Assembly (NCBI RefSeq): GCF_005771425.1
Contig: NZ_VBTZ01000006.1
Location: forward strand, 32,024-96,023
Reading direction: 5' to 3'
Length of the DNA: 64,000 bases
Source: Methylocystis sp. B8
GTDB taxonomy: Bacteria; Pseudomonadota; Alphaproteobacteria; Rhizobiales; Beijerinckiaceae
How positions within the stretch are numbered: position 1 is the stretch's first letter; every line of letters starts with the position of its first letter. The notes below the pieces were generated by a model. That model had not been told where the DNA came from, did not search any database, and saw only the letters and a program-made list of their open reading frames with translations. Positions 1 through 8,428 of the stretch are shown in pieces. The position numbers and the translations under genes were made by a program.

Positions 1-1
1 A

Positions 2-3000
2 CAGACGAGCTTTACGACCTATACGATGAACCATGCGGCGGTGAGCGGGTCGCGCTGCGACTCGTGCCACAACGGGTCGTATACGTCGCAAGGCACGAAG
101 GGGGCGTTGGGTTCGGCGTCCTATGCCGGGCATGTGGCGACGGCGGGCCGCGATTGCGGAACCTGCCACACCAAGGCGGCGCCCGGCTTCACGACCTGGG
201 CGGGCGCGACGTATGCGCATTCGCCGTCCGACACGAATTGCTCGAGCTGCCACAACGGGACGACGGCGACCGGCAAGACGACGCCGCCGCACATCCCGGT
301 GGCGGCGAGCGTGCAGTGTTCGAACTGCCACTCGAATACGGCGACGAGCTTTACGACCTATACGATGAACCATGCGGCGGTGAGCGGGTCGCGCTGCGAC
401 TCGTGCCACAACGGGTCGTATACGTCGCAAGGCACGAAGGGGGCGTTGGGTTCGGCGTCCTATGCCGGGCATGTGGCGACGGCGGGCCGCGATTGCGGAA
501 CCTGCCACACCAAGGCGGCGCCCGGCTTCACGACCTGGGCGGGCGCGACGTATGCGCATTCGCCGTCCGACACGAATTGCTCGAGCTGCCACAACGGGAC
601 GACGGCGACCGGCAAGACGACGCCGCCGCACATCCCGGTGGCGGCGAGCGTGCAGTGTTCGAACTGCCACTCGAATACGGCGACGAGCTTTACGACCTAT
701 ACGATGAACCATGCGGCGGTGAGCGGGTCGCGCTGCGACTCGTGCCACAACGGGTCGTATACGTCGCAAGGCACGAAGGGGGCGTTGGGCACCGCTTCTT
801 TCCCAAGTCATGTTCCGACGAACGGCAAGGACTGCGTCGTTTGCCATGCGTCTGCGAGCACTGGAGGCTATGTGAGTTGGTCAGGCGGGACCTACACGCA
901 TGCGGCGACGGATACGAATTGCATCAGTTGCCATAATGGGTCCACCGCGCAAGGGATGACCACGCCGCCGCACATACCGACCGGAACGATCCAATGCAGC
1001 GGCTGCCACAAGAGTTCGTCGGCAAGCTTCACAACGGCTACGATGAATCATACCGTCGTGACTTCAATTCGCTGTGATAGCTGCCATAACGGATCCTACA
1101 GGAGCCAAGGCGCCCAAGGGAAGCCAGGGGACCATCCGAACACAACGATTGATTGCGGCTGCTGCCACACAAGCACGTCGGACTGGGACCCGCGAAAATC
1201 TCCGGGCACCTGCACGACGACGGCCAAGAGCCTTCTACCAATCCGTGGCGCCGTGCCGAACCTGAGGTCGGTCCTTGGGGCGCTCACTGGTCAGACGCCG
1301 GCGCCGTTCACGCGTGGTTCACCACTTGGCCCAACGACGCTGACGCCGTCGCCGTTGCAACCTTCGACCGGAACGCCGGCCACTGCGCCCACGACCGCGC
1401 CCGTGACAATGGCTCCGCCCATAGCAATGCGTCCGACCACCTCAGGAATCGTCATGCCGAACATCATCGGTATGAGGTCATCGGCGGAAGGATCGAGATT
1501 CGATCATCTGACGGCGAAGGGCCCCTGCGCCGCCTGCCACGACGGCAGAACCGCGATGGGCAAACCACCGAGGCATATTCCGACGACGGCGGCGTGCGAC
1601 GCCTGCCACAAGAGCACGGTGACGTTTGGGGGCGCCCGTTTCGATCACGCGGCTATCGCGGCGTCTTGCGCGAGTTGCCACGATGGCCTGAAGGCGACGG
1701 GCAAGCCGGCGAAGCATGTTGCGACGACGGCGCCCTGCGAAACCTGCCACAAGAGCACGGTGACGTTCGGCGGCGCCATCTTCGATCACACTGGCGCGAC
1801 GGCGCCTTGCGCGAGTTGCCACGATGGCGTGAAGGCGACGGGCAAGCCGGCGAAGCATGTTGCGACGACGGCGCCTTGCGACACCTGTCACAAGAGCACG
1901 AAGACGTTCGGGGGCGCCCGCTTCGATCACGCGGCTATCGCGGCGCCTTGCGCGAGTTGCCACGATGGCTTGAAGGCGACGGGCAAGCCGGCGAAGCATG
2001 TTGCGACGACGGCGCCCTGCGAAACCTGTCACAAGAGCACGAAGACGTTTGGCGGCGCCATCTTCGATCACACGGGCGCGACGGCGCCTTGCGCGAGTTG
2101 CCACGACGGCATGAAGGCGACGGGCAAGCCGGCGAAGCATGTTGCGACGACGGCGCCTTGCGAAACCTGTCACAAGAGCACGAAGACGTTCGGGGGCGCC
2201 CGCTTCGATCACGCGGCTATCATGGCGCCTTGCGCGAGCTGCCACGATGGGATCAAGGCTCCGGGCAAGCCGGCGAAGCATATTGCGACGACGGCGCCTT
2301 GCGACACATGTCACAAGAGCACGGTGACGTTCGGGGGCGCCCGCTTCGATCACACGGGCGCGACGGCGCCCTGCGCGAGTTGCCACGATGGCATGAAGGC
2401 GACGGGCAAGCCGGCGAAGCATGTTGCGACGACGGCGCCTTGCGACACATGTCACAAGAGCACGGTGACGTTCGGGGGCGCCCGCTTCGATCACACGGGC
2501 GCGACGGCGCCTTGCGCGAGTTGCCACGATGGCATGAAGGCGACGGGCAAGCCGCCGAAGCATGTTACGACGACGGCGCCTTGCGACACATGTCACAAGA
2601 GCACGAAGACGTTCGGGGGCGCCCGTTTCGATCACGCGGCTATCACGGCGTCTTGCGCGAGTTGCCACGACGGCATGAAGGCGACGGGCAAGCCGCCGAA
2701 GCATGTTACGACGACGGCGCCTTGCGACGCCTGCCACAAGAGCACGGTGACGTTCGGGGGCGCCCGTTTCGATCACGCGGCTATCACGGCGCCTTGCGCG
2801 AGTTGCCACGACGGCATGAAGGCGACGGGCAAGCCGCCGAAGCATGTTACGACGACGGCGCCTTGCGACGCCTGCCACAAGAGCACGGTGACGTTCGGGG
2901 GCGCCCGTTTCGATCACGCGGCTATCACGGCGCCTTGCGCGAGTTGCCACGACGGCATGAAGGCGACGGGCAAACCGGCGAAGCATGTTGTAACGACGGC

Positions 3001-3076
3001 GGCGTGCGACGCCTGCCACGAGAGCACGGTGACGTTCGACATCGTTCGGCCGAGCTATCGCGGTCGAGGAATGTGA
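2..3076 (+). CDS. Giant multihaem c-type cytochrome, 5' end outside the window
   Basis: The reading frame is open from the left edge, so the N-terminus and export signal are missing. The visible part is about 1,025 residues with 36 CxxCH haem c sites. The first block (to about nt 1180) has 14 motifs in a 113-residue repeat. The second (about nt 1492-3040) has 11 units of 47 residues with two motifs each. A Pro/Thr-rich linker without CxxCH (nt 1190-1490) joins them. The architecture resembles doubled-CxxCH and cytochrome c3-like families that carry electrons across or outside the outer membrane. The protein needs export and Ccm-dependent haem ligation, and ccmF, ccmG, ccmH, ccmI and hemA lie within 15 kb. 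The short tail after the last CxxCH contains no membrane anchor. Function as an extracellular electron conduit is inference; the multihaem nature is directly visible. Confidence 0.9.
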   Translation, partial: QTSFTTYTMNHAAVSGSRCDSCHNGSYTSQGTKGALGSASYAGHVATAGRDCGTCHTKAAPGFTTWAGATYAHSPSDTNCSSCHNGTTATGKTTPPHIPVAASVQCSNCHSNTATSFTTYTMNHAAVSGSRCDSCHNGSYTSQGTKGALGSASYAGHVATAGRDCGTCHTKAAPGFTTWAGATYAHSPSDTNCSSCHNGTTATGKTTPPHIPVAASVQCSNCHSNTATSFTTYTMNHAAVSGSRCDSCHNGSYTSQGTKGALGTASFPSHVPTNGKDCVVCHASASTGGYVSWSGGTYTHAATDTNCISCHNGSTAQGMTTPPHIPTGTIQCSGCHKSSSASFTTATMNHTVVTSIRCDSCHNGSYRSQGAQGKPGDHPNTTIDCGCCHTSTSDWDPRKSPGTCTTTAKSLLPIRGAVPNLRSVLGALTGQTPAPFTRGSPLGPTTLTPSPLQPSTGTPATAPTTAPVTMAPPIAMRPTTSGIVMPNIIGMRSSAEGSRFDHLTAKGPCAACHDGRTAMGKPPRHIPTTAACDACHKSTVTFGGARFDHAAIAASCASCHDGLKATGKPAKHVATTAPCETCHKSTVTFGGAIFDHTGATAPCASCHDGVKATGKPAKHVATTAPCDTCHKSTKTFGGARFDHAAIAAPCASCHDGLKATGKPAKHVATTAPCETCHKSTKTFGGAIFDHTGATAPCASCHDGMKATGKPAKHVATTAPCETCHKSTKTFGGARFDHAAIMAPCASCHDGIKAPGKPAKHIATTAPCDTCHKSTVTFGGARFDHTGATAPCASCHDGMKATGKPAKHVATTAPCDTCHKSTVTFGGARFDHTGATAPCASCHDGMKATGKPPKHVTTTAPCDTCHKSTKTFGGARFDHAAITASCASCHDGMKATGKPPKHVTTTAPCDACHKSTVTFGGARFDHAAITAPCASCHDGMKATGKPPKHVTTTAPCDACHKSTVTFGGARFDHAAITAPCASCHDGMKATGKPAKHVVTTAACDACHESTVTFDIVRPSYRGRGM
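26..789. repeat. Perfect 339-bp tandem repeat within the cytochrome gene
   Basis: Units start at 26, 365 and 704 with exactly 339 bp (113 codons) between them. The first two units are full and appear identical, and the third matches until about 789 and then diverges. Each unit encodes four CxxCH motifs. Identity including silent positions points to recent duplication or gene conversion. Sequence before position 26 also matches the end of a unit, so more copies may lie to the left. Confidence 0.95.
1492..3040. repeat. Eleven tandem 141-bp units encoding two haem sites each
   Basis: A 47-residue unit (start FDH, then CxSCHDG, then CxxCHKST) recurs eleven times with a 141-bp period; for example equivalent Cys codons lie at 1667 and 1808. 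Two subtypes occur, one with FDHAAI and one with FDHTGA. They alternate in the first part and become near-identical towards the end, as expected from unequal crossing-over. Confidence 0.93.
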
Positions 3077-3543
3077 TGTTCATCATGCATATTTCGGAGT
3101 GTGCTTACTCCGGTAACTGCGCGAGCGGTCATTCAATGAACGCCGCATAGTCGTTGCTGAAGACGCAATAAATCTTTTCAACTCGCGCCGCGACGAACCG
3201 CCTATGTTTAAGCTACAATTCAGCCTAATGCCCCAATTTTGCATTACAAAAAATCGCCGGCATCGAGCTTGATTCGAGCGTCGGCGCCTGGGAGTGCGTC
3301 TCCCAATTTTCATCGTCCCAATCGTGCTGTTTAGGGCCGCCGCGCGACGGTCAGCGAAGTTCATTCTGCTTAACATCGTCATCGAGAATGCGCGTCATGA
3401 AACGAATCTGAATCATCATGAAACGAAGCTGAATTTGATGATGAAGAAATCGAGCTTTCGACGAATGGGAGTCACATTTGCGTCCACAAACGCTTGTGTT
3501 TGGTTAGTGCGTACAAGGTGCTAATTCGATCCTAAGGGGGCGG
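3077..3543. other. Intergenic region without a recognisable gene
   Basis: This 467-bp stretch separates the cytochrome from the next gene. A six-base-pair inverted repeat (CGGAGT/ACTCCG, about 3098-3115) lies just after the cytochrome stop but lacks a T-run. A strong ribosome binding site (AAGGGGG) ends at about 3540, ahead of the next ATG. No coding sequence is convincing here. Confidence 0.5.
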
Positions 3544-6500
3544 ATGCATATAAGCGGATTTCATCGTCGGCTTCTCGCGCCGCTTGCCCCTTTCGTTCTC
3601 TTGGCGACGACGCTGGCGGCGAATTTGTCGTACGCAGAGCCCGTCATTGACCAACTTGCTTCTGGCGCGCGGGTAAGTGCGACGAACGGCTGCGCTTTGT
3701 TGATGGTGTATTTTCATGTTCGCGTTCGCTATATCGGCCACTTCCCACAACAACACGGCGAAGAGCTTCGAATTTCGCTGCAGCCCATTGACCCCTCACT
3801 GCTCGGGCAATTACGGCAGGTGCGGCGTGAAGGCGTCCTAGTCGACGACGCAAGTCTTGCGGGCATACAGGCCGTCACTGTGACTCTTGACGACGCTGCC
3901 GCCGTCGGCCCGACTTTGCGAATTCAATTCAATCGCCCGGTCACCTATGACGTCGGGCAGTTTGGGAGTTTTGACAGCATTGCCGTAGCGCTTCCACGGC
4001 CTGGCTCTTCGGCGACCTGCAAGGTCAGCGACTTTGCGAATTCCAATGCGGTTTATCCCAACGGGGCGGCGAGAGATACTACGCCGACGGCTTTTTCTAA
4101 CCGCTCGAAACAAGATGCGGGGGGTAGCGTTTCGGCAGCGAACATGAAGTTCATTGAGGCGTCGATGGATGAAGCGCGCTACGCGATCAAGAATGGCCGC
4201 TACAGTGAGGCGATCGCGCTATTGCAGAAAGTTCTGAAATTTCCTGAGAACCGATATAGCGCCGATGCGCAGGAAATGCTGGGTGAGACGAGGCAGAGGG
4301 CCGGTCAAATTGCGCAGGCGCGCGCGGACTTTGAAGACTATCTGCGGCGGTATCCGAACGGAGATGGAACGGCGAGAGTCATGCAGCGCCTTGGGAGGCT
4401 CTCCGGTGGGGGCAATGTAACGCCTTCGAAAGCGGACGGAAGCGTGGGGGCGGAACCACGGAGGGACTTGGGCGGCATTGCGGACCGTAAGGATCTATCG
4501 ACTTGGTCAATGTCCGGGAGCATCTCAAGCTTCTATATTCGGGACGACAGTTATAACACTCTGAAAGACATCTCGATCGCTCCAAACCCAATCGCGGATC
4601 CCGATGCTCACCGTCTCCATCAAGATACGTTCCTAACGAATTTTGACCTTTATGGAACGATCAATAGTGATCAGCTCAAGACCAAAATTAAGATCGCCGG
4701 CTCCGACGAGCATCGCCTCCAACCGGATGTGCCCGACACGGATCGCTATGGCATATCGACCGCCTATATCGAAACGACGTTGAAGGAAGCAGACGTTACA
4801 GCGCGCGTTGGCCGGCAGACGCGCAATACGGGCGGCGTGATCGGCCGTTTTGACGGCGGCGTCGTGAGCTGGCAGGCCAATGACATGTTCCGCCTGAACG
4901 CCTTGGGTGGCGCCACGAACTGGAGCCGATACGATGCTCCTTTCAAGGATGGCCGATATCTTTACGGCGCGAGCATTGATATCTCCAAAGTTGTCGACGG
5001 CCTGGACGCAAGCGTATTCGCTATTCAGCAAAATGATCGGTGGCTACTAGATCGACGCGCGGTCGGCGCCGAGTTTCGATATTTCAATAACAATAAAACC
5101 GCGCTCGGGATGATTGACTACGACGTTCACTTTCAACGTCTGAACGCAGCGGTGTTGTCCGGCTCTTGGACGTTCGAGGACAAATCGGTGCTATCTGGGA
5201 CAATCGACTATCGGAGAACTCCCTATTTATCGAGTTGGAATGCGCTTCAGGGACAACCCTTTCTTACGCTTTTTGATATGCTGAAGTTCAATACTCAGGA
5301 CGAAATCAGGCGCTACGCGATCGATCGCACGCCGGTATTTCAATTCGCAACGGCCAGCTATTCACGACCGCTCAACGACACCTTTCAAGTCAATGTGGAT
5401 GCAACCGTCACGCGGTTGAGCGGCACTGCGCCCTCGGGAGGGGTTGACGGCATCCTGCCAAGCGGCACGGAATACTACTTTTCGGGTCAGCTTCTTGGCA
5501 CGAGCGTTTTTAGGCCGGGCGATATATTTTCGGGAGCCATGCGCTATGCAAATCTCGCCGATTCGCACGTCTACTTCGCTGATCTGAACTTAAGTTATCC
5601 CTGGAACGACGATATTCGAATCAGTCCGCGGTTCCGTGCCGGCTATCGCGATGGCAAGTATATTCCGCTTAAAGAAACGACGGTCCTTCCTTCGCTCCTG
5701 ATTGACTATAGGTGGATGAAACATCTGTGGCTGGAGTCGGAAATTGGCTCCAAATGGATCTGGAGCGACGCTGCGGGAATCAGGTCGACGACTAAGAATT
5801 TGTACGTAACACTTGGCTTGCGTTCTGATTTCTCGACCGATGGAATGTATCGGTGCGCGGGACGACTGGCGCCGTGCTCCGGCGTGCTGTTCAGCGCTCC
5901 ACAGCCCGACGCGCAGGCAGTTCACGATCGACTCTACTATAGCGATTCGCCGCCTAATTCGGAAGCTCCGCCTGTCACGCCAACGTTTGTCTTGGAAGGC
6001 GGCGCTAGGTACTGGCGAAACCGAGGCGACAACCGCTACGATTATTTTGCCGACCAAACGTCAACGACGAGGGTGTCCAGACTTTCCTATGCGAATTTGA
6101 CTTCCAACTCCGGCGAATTCTTTTTCCGCGCCGACGCGCGCCGTGGGCTGATCCGCAATATCTTCCTAAAAGGCTATATAGGCGCCGGTAGGATTGGCGG
6201 CGGCAGGCTGTATGATGAAGATTTCCCGCCGTTCGTGAACCTCTATTCAAAGACAGTAAGCGATAGCTCGGGCAAGTTGCGCTACGGCAGTATCGATATC
6301 GGCTACAATATCTATACGGACCAGCTGTTCCGCCTCGGCGCATTTGTAGGCTTTCTCAGTTGGTTTGAGGCCGTCAATGCGAACGGCTGCACCCAGGTCG
6401 GTTTGAACTTCGCGTGCATTCCGCCTTTGCCGCGCTCGCTGCGGCTTATCACAGAGCGGGACCGGTGGAGCTCATTTCGTATTGGCGCAATAGTCGATTT

Positions 6501-6828
6501 CAATGTCACCGAACGGTTGAGATGGACAGGCGAAATAGCGCTGACTTCCACATCGCAACGGGCGCAGGATACGCACTACTTCACGTTTGGCGATGATCCC
6601 GCCAAAGGCCGCGGAGGCGGATTCCAGGCGGAAACGGCGATGAAATATCAAGTAACCGACAGTCTAGGTATTGGCGTAGGTTTACGGTGGTGGCATTTCA
6701 ACACTCACGCTGTCGACTTATATGGCCAGCTTCTAAAATATCGCACCGATCGGTACGGTGTATTCGCACAGGCAAGCTATCGGGTGAACTGGGGAGATTT
6801 CCTCATCGATCAGAACGACACGCCTTAG
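3544..6828 (+). CDS. Secreted TPR/outer-membrane beta-barrel protein
   Basis: A 1,094-residue protein. It starts with a signal peptide (hydrophobic stretch at about residues 10-30, probable cut after SYA). An AMIN-like beta domain follows at about 75-160. One or two TPR-type helices lie at about 200-285 (repeated AxxxYxEAI and ARxDFxxYLxRYPN patterns). The remaining roughly 750 residues alternate short amphipathic strands rich in Tyr, Trp, Gly and Asp, as in large outer-membrane barrels. The layout recalls TPR-porin fusions such as BcsC and PgaA, and also cytochrome-partner barrels of the MtrB/PioB type, but I recognise no family signature. It lies 467 bp after the multihaem cytochrome on the same strand, so a role as barrel or secretion partner of the cytochrome is a reasonable inference. 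The ATG is supported by an AAGGGGG site. Confidence 0.7.
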   Translation: MHISGFHRRLLAPLAPFVLLATTLAANLSYAEPVIDQLASGARVSATNGCALLMVYFHVRVRYIGHFPQQHGEELRISLQPIDPSLLGQLRQVRREGVLVDDASLAGIQAVTVTLDDAAAVGPTLRIQFNRPVTYDVGQFGSFDSIAVALPRPGSSATCKVSDFANSNAVYPNGAARDTTPTAFSNRSKQDAGGSVSAANMKFIEASMDEARYAIKNGRYSEAIALLQKVLKFPENRYSADAQEMLGETRQRAGQIAQARADFEDYLRRYPNGDGTARVMQRLGRLSGGGNVTPSKADGSVGAEPRRDLGGIADRKDLSTWSMSGSISSFYIRDDSYNTLKDISIAPNPIADPDAHRLHQDTFLTNFDLYGTINSDQLKTKIKIAGSDEHRLQPDVPDTDRYGISTAYIETTLKEADVTARVGRQTRNTGGVIGRFDGGVVSWQANDMFRLNALGGATNWSRYDAPFKDGRYLYGASIDISKVVDGLDASVFAIQQNDRWLLDRRAVGAEFRYFNNNKTALGMIDYDVHFQRLNAAVLSGSWTFEDKSVLSGTIDYRRTPYLSSWNALQGQPFLTLFDMLKFNTQDEIRRYAIDRTPVFQFATASYSRPLNDTFQVNVDATVTRLSGTAPSGGVDGILPSGTEYYFSGQLLGTSVFRPGDIFSGAMRYANLADSHVYFADLNLSYPWNDDIRISPRFRAGYRDGKYIPLKETTVLPSLLIDYRWMKHLWLESEIGSKWIWSDAAGIRSTTKNLYVTLGLRSDFSTDGMYRCAGRLAPCSGVLFSAPQPDAQAVHDRLYYSDSPPNSEAPPVTPTFVLEGGARYWRNRGDNRYDYFADQTSTTRVSRLSYANLTSNSGEFFFRADARRGLIRNIFLKGYIGAGRIGGGRLYDEDFPPFVNLYSKTVSDSSGKLRYGSIDIGYNIYTDQLFRLGAFVGFLSWFEAVNANGCTQVGLNFACIPPLPRSLRLITERDRWSSFRIGAIVDFNVTERLRWTGEIALTSTSQRAQDTHYFTFGDDPAKGRGGGFQAETAMKYQVTDSLGIGVGLRWWHFNTHAVDLYGQLLKYRTDRYGVFAQASYRVNWGDFLIDQNDTP

Positions 6829-6843
6829 CCGAGGAGCGCATAT

Positions 6844-7626
6844 TTATAGTCGCGTCCGCGCTCTAGGCTCGGGATTCATAACCAGTAGCCCTGCGGCAAG
6901 GCAGACTGCAGCGAGGAATTTGGCGGCGAGGCGATCGTATCGCGGCGTGATCCTGCGAAAGTCTTTCAGGACCGAACATTCGCTCGATGGCGTCGTGGTT
7001 GCGATAGAGGAAAGGCGAGAAGCAGTTCTTCCACTTGCGATTGGTTTTGGGCGGGATGTTGGGCATGGCCCCTCCGGCCCCGACCTGTCGGTGGATGGCG
7101 TCGCTGTCGTAACCCCCGTCGGCGTGCAGGATCGAGGACGGCGGCCATTGCTCCAGCAAGAGCGCGTCAGCCGTTCAGTCGGCGACGTGTCCGCCGGTCA
7201 GCAAGAATGCGATCGGACGACAGTCGACATCGGTCAGCACATGGATTTTCGTGGTTCGTCCGCCGCGCGAGCGACAAATCGCCTGATTGTGTTCCCCCCT
7301 TTTGATTCCGGATGCGCAGCGATGCGCCTTGACGGCCGAACTATCGATGAGAACTTGTGCGGGCGGGCCGCCCGCCGATGCGAGCGCACGGAAAATGTCG
7401 ACCCGCATGCCTTTCACCGACCAGACGAAACGATTGTAGAGCGTTTTGCGTGGCCCATAGACTTCGGACGCATCGATCCGGCGTCCGCGCCGGACTTAAG
7501 CACATGCACGATCCAACTGATGACCCTGCGGTCGTCGACGCGTGGCTTGCCCCGAGTACCGGTCGGCAGAAGTGGCGCGAGCCAGGCGAACTGGTCATCT
7601 GTGAGCCAATAGAAATTGCGAATCAT
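6844..7626 (-). pseudogene. Degenerate IS5-family (IS427-type) transposase
   Basis: The minus strand carries an IS5/IS427-like DDE transposase of about 260 codons. Recognisable parts in order are an N-terminus reading MIRNFYWLTDDQFAWL, the segment DSSAVKAHR, HADGGYDSDAI and the segment ending NHDAIERMFG. It is broken three times. A frameshift occurs after HVLKSG (near 7500), an in-frame TGA replaces a codon at 7175-7177 after GGHVAD, and a second frameshift follows ERMFG (near 6960). The remnant sits between the barrel gene and the response regulator. Terminal inverted repeats could not be defined with confidence. Confidence 0.88.
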
Positions 7627-7694
7627 AAGCGGCTTCCTGTCGGAAGCCCTGAATCACAAATTCGAAACGATGAAAATCTTTATGGGTCCGGCGC

Positions 7695-8348
7695 CTAGCC
7701 CATTCGATATCCCATGCCACGCACCGTGCGGATGGTATTTCGGCCGAGTTTTTTGCGTAAGCGAGCGATATAGACCTCGACGGTATTCGAATCACGCATC
7801 GTATCAATCGAGTAAATGTGGTCCATGAGTTCGTTCTGTGAAACGATCCGTCCTGGCCGGTACATCAGATAATTGAGAATTCGAAATTCAAGAGCCGTTA
7901 GTTCGACGTTGGTGCCGGCCTTTCGAACCAAGCCGCAATTCGCATCAATTTCGATGTCAGTATGTAATAAAATCGAATTGGACTTGCCACAGGAGCGCCG
8001 CAGCAACGATCGCAGCCGAGCAATCAGTTCTTCTAGCTCGAAGGGTTTTTCGATATATTCATCCGCGCCGGCGTTTAGGCCCGTAACCCGATCTCTCCAG
8101 CCGACTCTTGCTGAGATAATCATCACGGGGAAATCCTGACCGGATGCCCGCCATCGCCTCAGCACCTCAAGGCCCGGTAGTTTTGGAAGACCAAGATCAA
8201 GAATTGCTGCGTCATAAGAATGGCTTTCACCCAACGCCCATCCTTTCTCTCCGTCAGCGGCGAGATCGATGACGAAGCCCGCTTCGACGAGAACTCCTTT
8301 AATCCGGTCAGCCAGGGTGGCGTTGTCTTCGATCAACAGAATACGAAT
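7695..8348 (-). CDS. OmpR/PhoB-type response regulator, probable ATT start
   Basis: A 217-residue two-domain regulator. The receiver domain (1-115) has the acidic pair ED, phospho-acceptor Asp in LDLGLPK, Ser in IISA and Lys in EKPF. The winged-helix DNA-binding domain (125-217) ends in the usual TVRGMGYR. The shortest start is TTG at 8336, which removes the conserved RILL beta strand. Twelve bases upstream, ATT at 8348 restores the canonical N-terminus and sits five bases after AGGGAGG. I therefore place the start there. It lies 80 bp downstream of ccmI on the same strand and may share the hemA-ccmH-ccmI transcript. No histidine kinase is present; the dead IS lies immediately after it. Its targets are unknown. 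Confidence 0.85.
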   Translation of the reverse strand: MRILLIEDNATLADRIKGVLVEAGFVIDLAADGEKGWALGESHSYDAAILDLGLPKLPGLEVLRRWRASGQDFPVMIISARVGWRDRVTGLNAGADEYIEKPFELEELIARLRSLLRRSCGKSNSILLHTDIEIDANCGLVRKAGTNVELTALEFRILNYLMYRPGRIVSQNELMDHIYSIDTMRDSNTVEVYIARLRKKLGRNTIRTVRGMGYRMG

Positions 8349-8428
8349 ATTTGCCTCCCTTTAGAACTAAGGAATTGCGGGTGACAGGGGGCGCGAAGGC
8401 GAACGATCGCAACCCAAGCGTTGTGGGC

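Noticed and set aside
1190-1490. Suspected double frameshift in the cytochrome linker
   Set aside because: I checked the other two plus frames by eye; neither gives CxxCH motifs or family-like sequence, so a real linker is simpler.
1478-3019. Minus-strand frame of 513 codons over the same repeats
   Set aside because: Arg/Ala-rich antisense shadow of GC-rich repeats; the plus frame has clear CxxCH logic.
1492-3040. CRISPR-like regular repeat spacing
   Set aside because: Units of 141 bp are contiguous, coding and without unique spacers; they encode cytochrome domains.
1153-3150. Long plus-strand frame of 665 codons inside the cytochrome gene
   Set aside because: It is a shadow of the 141-bp repeats in another frame; it has no haem motifs and a repetitive Arg/Glu composition without family resemblance.
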